Below, piece after piece: positions 34,518 through 42,348 of a stretch of 52,882 bases of DNA (position 1 is the first letter of the stretch; each line of letters begins with the position of its first letter). Under the pieces are notes generated by a model, which ran no database searches, was not told where the DNA came from, and was given only the letters and a program-made list of their open reading frames with translations. Source of the stretch: an uncultured Lewinella sp. GTDB lineage: Bacteria > Bacteroidota > Bacteroidia > Chitinophagales > Saprospiraceae. The position numbers were made by a program, and so were the translations under genes. The stretch is from contig CAJXPD010000032.1 in the NCBI GenBank assembly GCA_913057785.1, forward strand, positions 1 through 52,882. Reading direction: 5' to 3'.

Positions 34518-35496
34518 ACTGTAAGGATTTAGTGACATTAGTTTTGACGATGACCATCAACCCAAGTAACGCGGGGATGGCGAGGTTTATTATAAAAAGT
34601 GCTATGGAGGCAGCCAGGATTGCCAGCGGATTTACCTCGTAATTTTGCCAGATTAAAACCCCAAGCTCTCCACGGGTGAGCAGCCCCAAAGCAGGAGGCA
34701 ACGGTAACCCTGATTGCAACAAATAGATAACAAATACGCCATTCAATAAGATGTGCCAAGGGACGTCTAAACCGAAAAAAACCAGTAAGCACACGAATTG
34801 CATACTGTAGATCAAAAATCGTGTCGCAGCCATTGCTGCAGACTGTACTAATAAAGTTTTGTTAAACTGCCGGGCGTGTTCCAAGGTCTTGGGTATCCAG
34901 CGCAACCAAGTAGGCCAAGATATCCTTTGTATCCAAGGGAGGAAACGACGAATCGAAAAGAATCCCCACCATAAGAGCACAAGAATCGGGCCACCTACAT
35001 AAAGACCCACATCATAGACAATCCCGAATTCTTGGAAAAAGCTGCGTCCCCAGAAAATAATTCCGATAAAGCCTGCCGTGATCAGACAAAGGAGCTGGCC
35101 GAAATTAGCGACCAGGCTAGCCATGATCACCTTAGCGTGACCTTCAGCAGGATAGTTCAGGATGCGCCCGCCGTATTCACCTATCCGATGTGGGGTGAAC
35201 AGCGAAAGACTTATGCCATTGAGTACAGCTACAAAGGCTTTTCCGAAAGGGCTAGGATAAAGAGGACGTAACAGCACCCACCATTTCGCCGTTTCTACGG
35301 ACCAATTCACGGGCATTAACAACAAGGTCAATAGTAGGTACATCCTATTCTCCTGCCAACGCTCTGCCGTCCAAAAGGATAAAAAGGTATCCCAATGCGC
35401 TCCACCCCACAATTGTCGATAGAGTATGTAGGCCAGCAGGAGTACCAGTCCGATCTTTGCCACCGTGATCCAAGCTCTTCGATTAAGCCAACGCAT
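34498..35496 (-). CDS. UPF0104 / lysylphosphatidylglycerol-synthase-TM-like membrane protein
   Basis: A 332-residue integral membrane protein with about eight hydrophobic segments. It resembles the flippase-type transmembrane region of lysyl-PG synthases (LPG_synthase_TM): PVNWSVETAKWWVLLRPLYP, SLSLFTPHRIGEYGGRIL, and RFLIYSMQFVCLLVFFGLDV. It lacks the aminoacyl-transferase domain, so it is not itself an MprF enzyme. It probably moves or modifies a membrane lipid. It overlaps the DUF3108 gene by 20 bases, and DUF4230 follows. Confidence 0.85.
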   Translation of the reverse strand: MRWLNRRAWITVAKIGLVLLLAYILYRQLWGGAHWDTFLSFWTAERWQENRMYLLLTLLLMPVNWSVETAKWWVLLRPLYPSPFGKAFVAVLNGISLSLFTPHRIGEYGGRILNYPAEGHAKVIMASLVANFGQLLCLITAGFIGIIFWGRSFFQEFGIVYDVGLYVGGPILVLLWWGFFSIRRFLPWIQRISWPTWLRWIPKTLEHARQFNKTLLVQSAAMAATRFLIYSMQFVCLLVFFGLDVPWHILLNGVFVIYLLQSGLPLPPALGLLTRGELGVLIWQNYEVNPLAILAASIALFIINLAIPALLGLMVIVKTNVTKSLQYEERAD

Positions 35497-35597
35497 AAGA
35501 TGGAGATTTAGATAGCTTCTATTTGGGTTTGGCTATCAATAAGCCTAACTTGCTCTTTCGTCAGCAAGTATTGTTAGCCTAGCTTAACCTGATTACT

Positions 35598-36164
35598 TTG
35601 AGTGATAAAAAGAAAGATGTCCAGCGAATTCTAGGGATAGATCCAGGTACGAATATACTCGGATTTGCGATAATTGAGATTGAAAAGAAACAACTTAAAT
35701 TGTTGGAGCTGGGCGTAGTACATTTAAGCAAACTCGGAGATCATGCCCAGAAGTTGAAGCGCATATTTGAACGTATTCAGACCATAATCGATATCTATCA
35801 TCCTGATCATATGGCGATTGAAGCCCCCTTCTTCGGTAAAAACCCGCAATCCATGCTCAAGTTGGGGCGGGCCCAGGGGGTGGCCATGGCTAGTGCGATT
35901 ACCAAGGGCGTCGAACTCACCGAATATTCTCCAAAAAAGATAAAACAATCTATCACGGGCAGTGGTAATGCCTCAAAAGAGCAAGTGGCCGCCATGCTTT
36001 GTCAAATTCTGAAATTTAAGCTTGGCGACCACTACTTGGATGCAACAGATGCTTTAGCTGCTGCCGTGTGTCATCATTATCAGTCGGGGTCAATATTCGG
36101 GAGTAGTAAGAAGTATAGCGGATGGGATAGCTTCATCAAAGACAATCCCGATCGTATAAAGTGA
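35598..36164 (+). CDS. ruvC: crossover junction endodeoxyribonuclease RuvC
   Basis: A 188-residue Holliday-junction resolvase that cuts four-way junctions during recombinational repair, working with RuvAB (not in the window). The acidic catalytic residues are visible: D15 in GIDPGTN, E75 in IEAPFFG, and D148/D151 in YLDATDALAAAVCHH. GSGNASKEQV (121-130) is the conserved helix-turn region. The only in-frame start ahead of ILGIDPGTN is a TTG at 35598, and there is no ATG in the first 15 codons. It converges with the DUF2807 gene, 40 bases away. Confidence 0.95.
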   Translation: MSDKKKDVQRILGIDPGTNILGFAIIEIEKKQLKLLELGVVHLSKLGDHAQKLKRIFERIQTIIDIYHPDHMAIEAPFFGKNPQSMLKLGRAQGVAMASAITKGVELTEYSPKKIKQSITGSGNASKEQVAAMLCQILKFKLGDHYLDATDALAAAVCHHYQSGSIFGSSKKYSGWDSFIKDNPDRIK

Positions 36165-36204
36165 CGCAAGTGGCGATGAATGCATCGCAACTGGCATTCA
36201 GTGA

Positions 36205-37047
36205 TTAATCCGCCTTTCTCAATTTAGAATCACCGGTCAAGCTTTGAGCATTAATAGACGGGTTTCCTTTATAGTTCATGACGCTGTCGCCGGATGCTTT
36301 AACACTCATTTCTTCCGTCACCGTTAAATAAGCTTCACTATCTGAACTCAGACTGATGTCTAGGGTTTTAATGGCAAAGTTGTAGCTGCGAATTTGGCTA
36401 TCCCCTTTTACCTCGACTCTTGCTGTCCCGGCTTCTCCGATAAGGTCCACTTTGGAGTCTCCTCTGATGTCAGTCCAAAACTCATTCACGTCTATACTAC
36501 CATCAAATTTACTATCACCTCTGATGTCAAGCATAAATCTTTCTCCCTGCATCATATTGTCCATGGTCATTTTGGAATCCCCTCTAATATCGGCTTCTAG
36601 CACATTCACCTGGATCGAACCCTGCAACTGGCTATCACCGCCCAGATCAATCCGTAGTTTATCGCCTTGTAGTTCATTCTCTAAGTAAACTTTGGAATCG
36701 CCAGAGGCTTCAATCTCCTCCAGTGTCTTTGCGGATACGTAGGCATTTAGGGTTCTTTTCCCACGGATATTATTGATCCTTTCCATACCGATTCTAAGCG
36801 TGCTTCCAATTTTCTCCACGATGATGTAGTCATGGAAATTGTCATCCGCCTCGATACGAACGCCTTCAGCATCACTATTGGAGGTCACAAAAACGGTGAA
36901 GTCATGGGAGATGTCCAAGGCGTCGAAGCCCGTGATGTCTTTTTCAAAGGTGGTTACGTTGCCTGAGGGGCGGAAAACTGCTTGTTCGCAAGAGGTGAAG
37001 AAAATGCCGAGCGCGAAGATTGCTGTTAAGAGTGCTTTGGTTTTCAT
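36205..37047 (-). CDS. DUF2807 (head-GIN-type) lipoprotein with regular GDS repeat
   Basis: A 280-residue lipoprotein with lipobox C20 (FFTSC). The body matches the DUF2807 head-GIN fold, a right-handed beta helix or stacked sheet. The repeat is very regular: SGDSKV, GGDSQL, RGDSKM, RGDSKF, RGDSKV, KGDSQI, SSDSEA, SGDSVM and TGDSKL recur roughly every 15-21 residues from about residue 115 to 278. It probably sits on the periplasmic or outer face. The function is unknown. It starts 40 bases after the convergent ruvC stop. Confidence 0.85.
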   Translation of the reverse strand: MKTKALLTAIFALGIFFTSCEQAVFRPSGNVTTFEKDITGFDALDISHDFTVFVTSNSDAEGVRIEADDNFHDYIIVEKIGSTLRIGMERINNIRGKRTLNAYVSAKTLEEIEASGDSKVYLENELQGDKLRIDLGGDSQLQGSIQVNVLEADIRGDSKMTMDNMMQGERFMLDIRGDSKFDGSIDVNEFWTDIRGDSKVDLIGEAGTARVEVKGDSQIRSYNFAIKTLDISLSSDSEAYLTVTEEMSVKASGDSVMNYKGNPSINAQSLTGDSKLRKAD

Positions 37048-37275
37048 AATACGATAAGTTAAGATTTGGGTTCTTTGAACAATCCCTTTTTGAAGACTTG
37101 GGATAGGTTAAAGAAGTCAGGTTTTAATTTTTTGTTTGTTACACTTTAAGGATGAGCACATTTTCCCAACACCCCTACATACTATTTTCAGTATCGATGG
37201 TTTTTTAGGTGAAGGTAACTTCTAATTACCTTGATTAATAGTACTTTAGGTAGTGTGATTTTTTTTTAGTTTTTT

Positions 37276-38109
37276 TCATTTCTGTAGTAAAAGAACATCC
37301 TGAAAATCTAAGGAATCGGCTTTTGGACGGCCACACCAGAAGCCAGGAAAAGTTTTTTCTATCTGTAAACCCACCTTGTCCAGATAGTTTTCTAGGTAGC
37401 TCTCATTAAAGGCAACATTAGCAGATTTTACCTTTTCATCCATCAGTCGGTAGTGCCCACGGTCAAATGGGAATTGAAATCTCGGGTTGGATGGACTTAG
37501 ATGAGCTGCCTCTTCGTTCCAGATGAAAAAGGTAGCCATACAGCGTCCATTGGGCTTCAACACTCGCTGGATCTCTGCTAGGTAGTTTTCTACTTCATCC
37601 GGGAGCATATGGGTGAATACAGAAGTGAGTACGACAAAATCGAATTGTTCATTGGCATAAGGGAAGTGATAGTTGGCAGCTTGTAAGCCCTCGGAGCGAT
37701 AGAGATCATTGTCGATCGGAATGTATTGAAAGCGAAAATTGGGGAACTTCCGGCTAATGTGCTTTTGACACCAGTCTACCCCCATTTTGACAACATCAAA
37801 ACCTTCATACCCACCTTTTGCGTTTAAGTAGCCTGTGAGAGGGATAGCTATCCGACCGATGCCACTTCCTATATCCAAGACTTGGTGATGGGGGGCCAGC
37901 TCCCCCTTTTCTACAAAGTGCTTGAGCCAGGTCTCTCCTTGTTTCAAGAAATCCCCAGAACCGGTATAGATCAAGCCTTTGGGAGGGATCAGTAGTCCAT
38001 TATTGCTTCTTTGCGGGCGCAATAGATCAGCAGGTAGGTAAAATAATCTTCGAACAAAAAAGCGCCAACTGGGTGGTAGCGCGTAGAAAACACGTCTCAA
38101 TAGCGTCAT
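37276..38109 (-). CDS. class I SAM-dependent methyltransferase
   Basis: A 277-residue methyltransferase. The SAM-binding motif I is VLDIGSGIGRIAIP (77-90), followed by YEGFDVVKMGVDWC (motif II region), a LYRSEG / NYHFPYANEQFDFVVLTSVF stretch for motif III-IV, and RVLKPNGRCMATFFIWNEEA after it. The N-terminal 30 residues are basic and hydrophobic (RRVFYALPPSWRFFVRRLFYL), possibly a membrane-associated region. The acceptor is unknown. It is divergent from the kinase-like gene at 38221, with 110 bases between them and the small palindrome GGAAAAT/ATTTTCC (38114-38132). Confidence 0.85.
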   Translation of the reverse strand: MTLLRRVFYALPPSWRFFVRRLFYLPADLLRPQRSNNGLLIPPKGLIYTGSGDFLKQGETWLKHFVEKGELAPHHQVLDIGSGIGRIAIPLTGYLNAKGGYEGFDVVKMGVDWCQKHISRKFPNFRFQYIPIDNDLYRSEGLQAANYHFPYANEQFDFVVLTSVFTHMLPDEVENYLAEIQRVLKPNGRCMATFFIWNEEAAHLSPSNPRFQFPFDRGHYRLMDEKVKSANVAFNESYLENYLDKVGLQIEKTFPGFWCGRPKADSLDFQDVLLLQK

Positions 38110-38220
38110 GGCCGGAAAATAGATAATTTTCCAAGTAGACTGGTCGTGTTCAGGCTGATATTTCAGCTAGAAAAAGATCTATAAATGAACTAACTTGGTC
38201 CTCATTCAAATACTAGGCCT

Positions 38221-39291
38221 ATGATGCAAGGTAACATCCCCTCCAAGAAGAAGCCGTTGATCCCAGCAAGCCCAGCCCTCTTCGAGTATCTCCGAGAACA
38301 TAATCGGGAAGTACGGCTGCCTTTGCAGTATGAAGACTTGTTGCGCTACAGTGCCTCCGTCCCCCTCTTTGATCAGAATGGGGTGGATACCTTGTGGGAG
38401 ACGGTGTATTTCAATGAGTCAGATAGAAGAGAGATCAATGCGGCTCTGACTCACATCTATTCCTTGCTTAAAATGGATGGAGATACGCGCGCTGCAGAGC
38501 ACCTTAACGTCGCCCGGATCGACTTCTGTACATTTGGTAATACTAAGCCGTTTCGCGTTAGAATAATCAATAGGCTGAATGACAACTACGACCATTTTTA
38601 TGTTAAAAAAGCGGATGCTTCCCGGATTTATGGCTTGGAGCTTGAGGACCTACTCTCTCCGAATCGGGTGATTTATATGGTCGACCGAAAAACACTAATC
38701 GAGGAGCATGTGGCAGGGATTCCAGGCGATACCTTTATGCAGAAGAACTTGGAGGAATCGACTTTCAATCAGATCCGGATTGCTAAAGAATTCATCAAAT
38801 TCAATGAAAGGTGTTTTGTTCGGCTACTAGGGGATATGCGTGCCTATAACTACGTGGTAGATATCACGCCGGATATAGAAGGTAACCAATATCGGTTACG
38901 CGCCATTGATTTTGATCAGCAGTCCTATGAAGGACGTAAAAGCTTTTATTTACCCCAGTATTTCAAGGAAAATAACCCCATTATCTTCCTAGGGATTAAT
39001 CACATGACTAGTGAAACGGTGAAGCAATATCAACTGGAAGAAAGAAGTTTGATTGCTACCCGGGTAAAAGCTTCTGAAACACAGGTCAAATCCCTTCTGG
39101 ACGTGATGATCAAGGATGAGTTGTCCACAGGGCAAAAGGTGGAGCAACTAAAGGAGGAATTAGCCTACCATCATAAAAATGATGCCTTTAGAAAGTGCAC
39201 CACGATGGGGCAGATCGTCTTAACCAATATTCAATTACTGCTGCGCAAAGACTTTAAGCAGAGTATGATTATTGGAGAGCCCCAAATGTAG
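38221..39291 (+). CDS. unknown protein with kinase-like catalytic signatures
   Basis: A 356-residue cytoplasmic protein with no named domain that I recall as characterised. The central part is suggestive of a divergent protein-kinase/aminoglycoside-phosphotransferase fold: FYVKKADAS (127-135, possible ATP-contacting lysine), EEHVAGIPGD (161-170, hinge-like), LLGDMRAYNYVVD (202-214, compare the GDxxxxN catalytic loop) and RAIDFDQQSYEGR (227-239, compare the metal-binding IDFD). The canonical HxD histidine is absent. The first 110 residues and the last 85 have no parallels I recognise. It is monocistronic and converges with the permease gene. The fold is inference; the gene itself is firm. Confidence 0.6.
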   Translation: MMQGNIPSKKKPLIPASPALFEYLREHNREVRLPLQYEDLLRYSASVPLFDQNGVDTLWETVYFNESDRREINAALTHIYSLLKMDGDTRAAEHLNVARIDFCTFGNTKPFRVRIINRLNDNYDHFYVKKADASRIYGLELEDLLSPNRVIYMVDRKTLIEEHVAGIPGDTFMQKNLEESTFNQIRIAKEFIKFNERCFVRLLGDMRAYNYVVDITPDIEGNQYRLRAIDFDQQSYEGRKSFYLPQYFKENNPIIFLGINHMTSETVKQYQLEERSLIATRVKASETQVKSLLDVMIKDELSTGQKVEQLKEELAYHHKNDAFRKCTTMGQIVLTNIQLLLRKDFKQSMIIGEPQM

Positions 39292-39317
39292 GGAAGTACC
39301 AAGGTATTTCTTCCCCT

Positions 39318-41912
39318 CTACTCCGATCGCAAAATCTTGGCGGGGTTAACGATGGCCACCTTTAAGGTTTCCCAACTGATGGTCAAAAGAGTGATACCTA
39401 TCAACCCGCTAGCCGCGACAAGGAATATCCCGAAGTCTATTTCTATATGGTAGGCAAAGTTGTTCAGCCATTGCCTCATCAGTAAGTAAGCAAGGGGAAG
39501 TGCTATGATCAGAGCTAGTAGGACCAATACAATGAAATCCTTCGACAGCAAGAATAGAAGGCTCCCTACATCAGCGCCTAGCGTCTTCCGGATACTGATT
39601 TCCTTGAGCCGTTGATGAGCGGCAAAAGTGGCCAGTCCTAATAATCCTAAACAGGCAATCAGCACAGCTAGAATGGTCAGCGCTATGGCGAGCCGCCCGA
39701 CGACAAGTTCACTTTGGTAAGTAGCTTGAAATTGTTCGTCTAGGAAAAAGTAGGCAAAAGGAACGTTAGGGCTAAAGTCCTGGTAAACCGCTTCAAGGCT
39801 GGCGATAGCCTCTTTTGTTTTGCCTGCTTCCGTACGCAGGAATAGTCGAAAGGTGTCATCGGGCCGCAGTAGTATGATCAATGGTTCAATCTCATTATAC
39901 AAGGAGGACATGTGAAAATCCTCTACCACACCTACGATCGTACCCGCTTCTCTGCCATATAGCTCCACTCTTTTGCCGATGGGATTCTCAATGCCCATAT
40001 ACCGTTGAAACTCCTCATTGATTAGGTAGGAAATCGAATCTGCACCAAAGGAGGCATTAAAGGTTCGCCCTTGTTTGACTTTCATATTCATCACCTCCAG
40101 AAAGTCATAATTAGTGCTTAAGGTGTGAATTTCTTTGCGTCCTTCCTCGGAAAGTCCCGGCCAACTGTAGGAGTGGGTGCCACTTGTTACCTCCAATGGA
40201 CTTTGACTGCTAGAGGATACCCACTGAATGCCTGGCTTCCTAAGTAGTTCTTCCTTCACAGCGGGTAACTTTTCTCGCAAGGAAGGATTGAGGAAGGTAT
40301 AAATCACATTTTCCCGATCAAGCCCCAGGTTTTTTGATTGAATATAACGCAGTTGCTTGTACACCGTCAAGGTGCCGACGATCAGTAGCACCGAAATGGC
40401 AAATTGAAAAACTACCATACTCTTTCGCGCGAATAATCCTCGGGTACTCAGGCGAAAACTTCCTTTTAGCACTTTCACTGCCTGTAAAGAGGAAAGGAAG
40501 ATTGCTGGGTAAAGGGAAGCGATCAATACCGTGAGACCGCCTATGCCCACGAATGAAAGCAAAGTTGTACCATCGATACTGTCTATAATGATATTCTTCC
40601 CAGTCAGCGTATTGAAAAGGGGTAGTGCGAGGAAAAATAAAACGATGGCTAAGACAAAGGAAATCCCCACTAGCAGCAATGAATGACTTGTAAATTGATT
40701 GACAATAGACATCCTGTCTGCGCCTATGGCCTTCCGAATGCCGATCTCCTTTGCCCGATCTAAAGCTTTAGCAATGGTGAGATTGATGAAGTTAATACCC
40801 GCAATCAATAAGATGAATAAAGCAACCAACGAAAAGATGCGAATGTAATAGGCCATTGAGCTGAGCACTTTCTTACCCTGCTCGAAACTTGCCCCAAGGT
40901 GAAGATCGGTCAATGGATGAAGAAAGACTTCACTGGTAAATCCTTCAATATGTTCATTCTGAACCAGCTTAATCTTTTCGTTAACTCTTGCGACATCGGC
41001 ATCTTCTCGTAGTTGTACGTATAGTTGAAAATTACTGTTGTCCCAACTGTTGATGCCTCTTGCTTGACTTAGGTAGGCTTTGATCGAGAGGACGAAATCG
41101 AATTGTATCGACGAATGCTTAGGCACGTCTGTAAACACACCAGTTACGGTGTACTCCTTATCATTGTTTACTAAGATGCTCTGTCCAACTGCACCATTTT
41201 CACCCTTCCAATTACTACCATAATACTTCTCAGCTAGGGAAGCTGAAATGACGATGGAGTAGGGGTCGTTGAGCAGGGTAGCGGCTTCTCCGGCCAACAG
41301 CTGCCAAGAAAAGAGGGAGAAGAAGCCATCGTTGGCGTAAAACCCGTTTGCTCGGCTCATAACTTCGTTATCCTGTAGAACCACCGGCGGCCGCTGCCGG
41401 ATCAAAGCCATTTGTTCCACCTCCGGATAATCTTCTTCTAAAGTTTGTACCAAAGGGTAGGGAATCGAATTTCCCGTAAACACTTCATTCGTGAAGTTCG
41501 AGTGACGGAATACACTATAAATCCGATCGCTATTTTCGTGGAATCGATCATAGCTCCATTCGTCTCGAATCCAGAATACAATGCACAAAGCTACCATCAT
41601 CCCAAGGGTAAGACCAGAGATGTTGATGAAACTAAAGGCTTTATCTCGCTGGAGAATGCGCCAACTCAGCAGCAGGTTATGTTTGAACATGATCGGGCGA
41701 CGATTTTTGTTTCTTCGAAAGGAAGTGAATCCTAGTATGAGATGTAGGGCGTCTAGCCAGTACATACATTTGGCGAGAAACGCTCCTTTCGTAGCGCAAC
41801 GATCCTGATAGATCTCAGCTAAGTCACCCAGGAATTCTTCTCCCTGAGCCTCACCAAGAAATCGAATGAGTAGCCAATTGGCTAGTCGAGGTGGGTTGGA
41901 GTCTTTGTTCAT
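39318..41912 (-). CDS. MacB/FtsX-type ABC transporter permease with N-terminal prefix domain
   Basis: An 864-residue permease when started at the ATG at 41910-41912, whose A is shared with the PadR stop (TGATG overlap). Residues 8-80 are the small 'permease prefix' domain (PRLANWLLIRFLGEAQGEEF). Two MacB-type halves follow, each with a large periplasmic domain. FtsX segments show as ARVNEKI, ALDRAKEIGIRKAIGADRMS and LKEISIRKTLGADVGSLLFL. No ATPase partner is in the window. The family is typically found with a PadR regulator. It would probably export a substrate or transmit mechanical work to a periplasmic partner. A longer start at 41948 is unnecessary given the coupling. Confidence 0.85.
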   Translation of the reverse strand: MNKDSNPPRLANWLLIRFLGEAQGEEFLGDLAEIYQDRCATKGAFLAKCMYWLDALHLILGFTSFRRNKNRRPIMFKHNLLLSWRILQRDKAFSFINISGLTLGMMVALCIVFWIRDEWSYDRFHENSDRIYSVFRHSNFTNEVFTGNSIPYPLVQTLEEDYPEVEQMALIRQRPPVVLQDNEVMSRANGFYANDGFFSLFSWQLLAGEAATLLNDPYSIVISASLAEKYYGSNWKGENGAVGQSILVNNDKEYTVTGVFTDVPKHSSIQFDFVLSIKAYLSQARGINSWDNSNFQLYVQLREDADVARVNEKIKLVQNEHIEGFTSEVFLHPLTDLHLGASFEQGKKVLSSMAYYIRIFSLVALFILLIAGINFINLTIAKALDRAKEIGIRKAIGADRMSIVNQFTSHSLLLVGISFVLAIVLFFLALPLFNTLTGKNIIIDSIDGTTLLSFVGIGGLTVLIASLYPAIFLSSLQAVKVLKGSFRLSTRGLFARKSMVVFQFAISVLLIVGTLTVYKQLRYIQSKNLGLDRENVIYTFLNPSLREKLPAVKEELLRKPGIQWVSSSSQSPLEVTSGTHSYSWPGLSEEGRKEIHTLSTNYDFLEVMNMKVKQGRTFNASFGADSISYLINEEFQRYMGIENPIGKRVELYGREAGTIVGVVEDFHMSSLYNEIEPLIILLRPDDTFRLFLRTEAGKTKEAIASLEAVYQDFSPNVPFAYFFLDEQFQATYQSELVVGRLAIALTILAVLIACLGLLGLATFAAHQRLKEISIRKTLGADVGSLLFLLSKDFIVLVLLALIIALPLAYLLMRQWLNNFAYHIEIDFGIFLVAASGLIGITLLTISWETLKVAIVNPAKILRSE

Positions 41913-42241
41913 CACATACCTGGCTTTAGGAAGGAAATCATGTTCCACATGCTTTGCCTAATCTCTTGACTAGACTGTAGCTGGCGTCTACCTAGTGTGG
42001 TAATGGTAAATAGTCGTTTTCTTCGATCGCCACGTTTGGCAGTATTGCCCCCAAGTTCTGAACTTAGAAAGCCCTTATCTTCCAGACGGTAAAGCGTGAT
42101 ATGCACAGCTCCAAGGAGCACTGATCTACCGCTATGCTTCTCTACTTCCTCCTTTACAGATACGCCGTAAGCGTTTCCATCCAGGATGCAAACAGCTAAC
42201 AATACGAGCTCTTCAAATTCACCAAGTCCTTTACGGCTCAT
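41912..42241 (-). CDS. PadR-family transcriptional regulator
   Basis: A 109-residue regulator of the short PadR type, with only the winged helix and a brief C-terminal dimerisation segment. The winged helix is visible as GEFEELVLLAVCILDGNAYG (7-26) and LYRLEDKGFLSSEL, with the wing RGDRRKRLFTITTLGRRQL. PadR proteins typically repress adjacent transport genes and release DNA on ligand binding. The stop and the permease start share a base, so expression is coupled. The gene has an overlapping -7 box and inverted repeat just upstream, consistent with autoregulation. Confidence 0.9.
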   Translation of the reverse strand: MSRKGLGEFEELVLLAVCILDGNAYGVSVKEEVEKHSGRSVLLGAVHITLYRLEDKGFLSSELGGNTAKRGDRRKRLFTITTLGRRQLQSSQEIRQSMWNMISFLKPGM

Positions 42242-42258
42242 TATTTATAATTTTGTAT

Positions 42259-42276
42259 GTTATACAAATATATAAC
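42259..42276 (-). promoter_or_regulatory. promoter with embedded inverted repeat for padR
   Basis: TATATTTG on the minus strand (42272-42265) is a full match to TAnnTTTG, 24 bases before the padR ATG. It lies inside the perfect inverted repeat GTTATA (42259-42264), CAAATA, TATAAC (42271-42276). A repressor dimer bound there would block the -7 region, which is a common PadR autoregulation design. Confidence 0.55.
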
Positions 42277-42348
42277 TAATGACGAACTTTCATAGCCTTC
42301 CGGAAAAGTTTGTGTCAATACATTGAAGAGATAAAGAAGTGAATTCGA

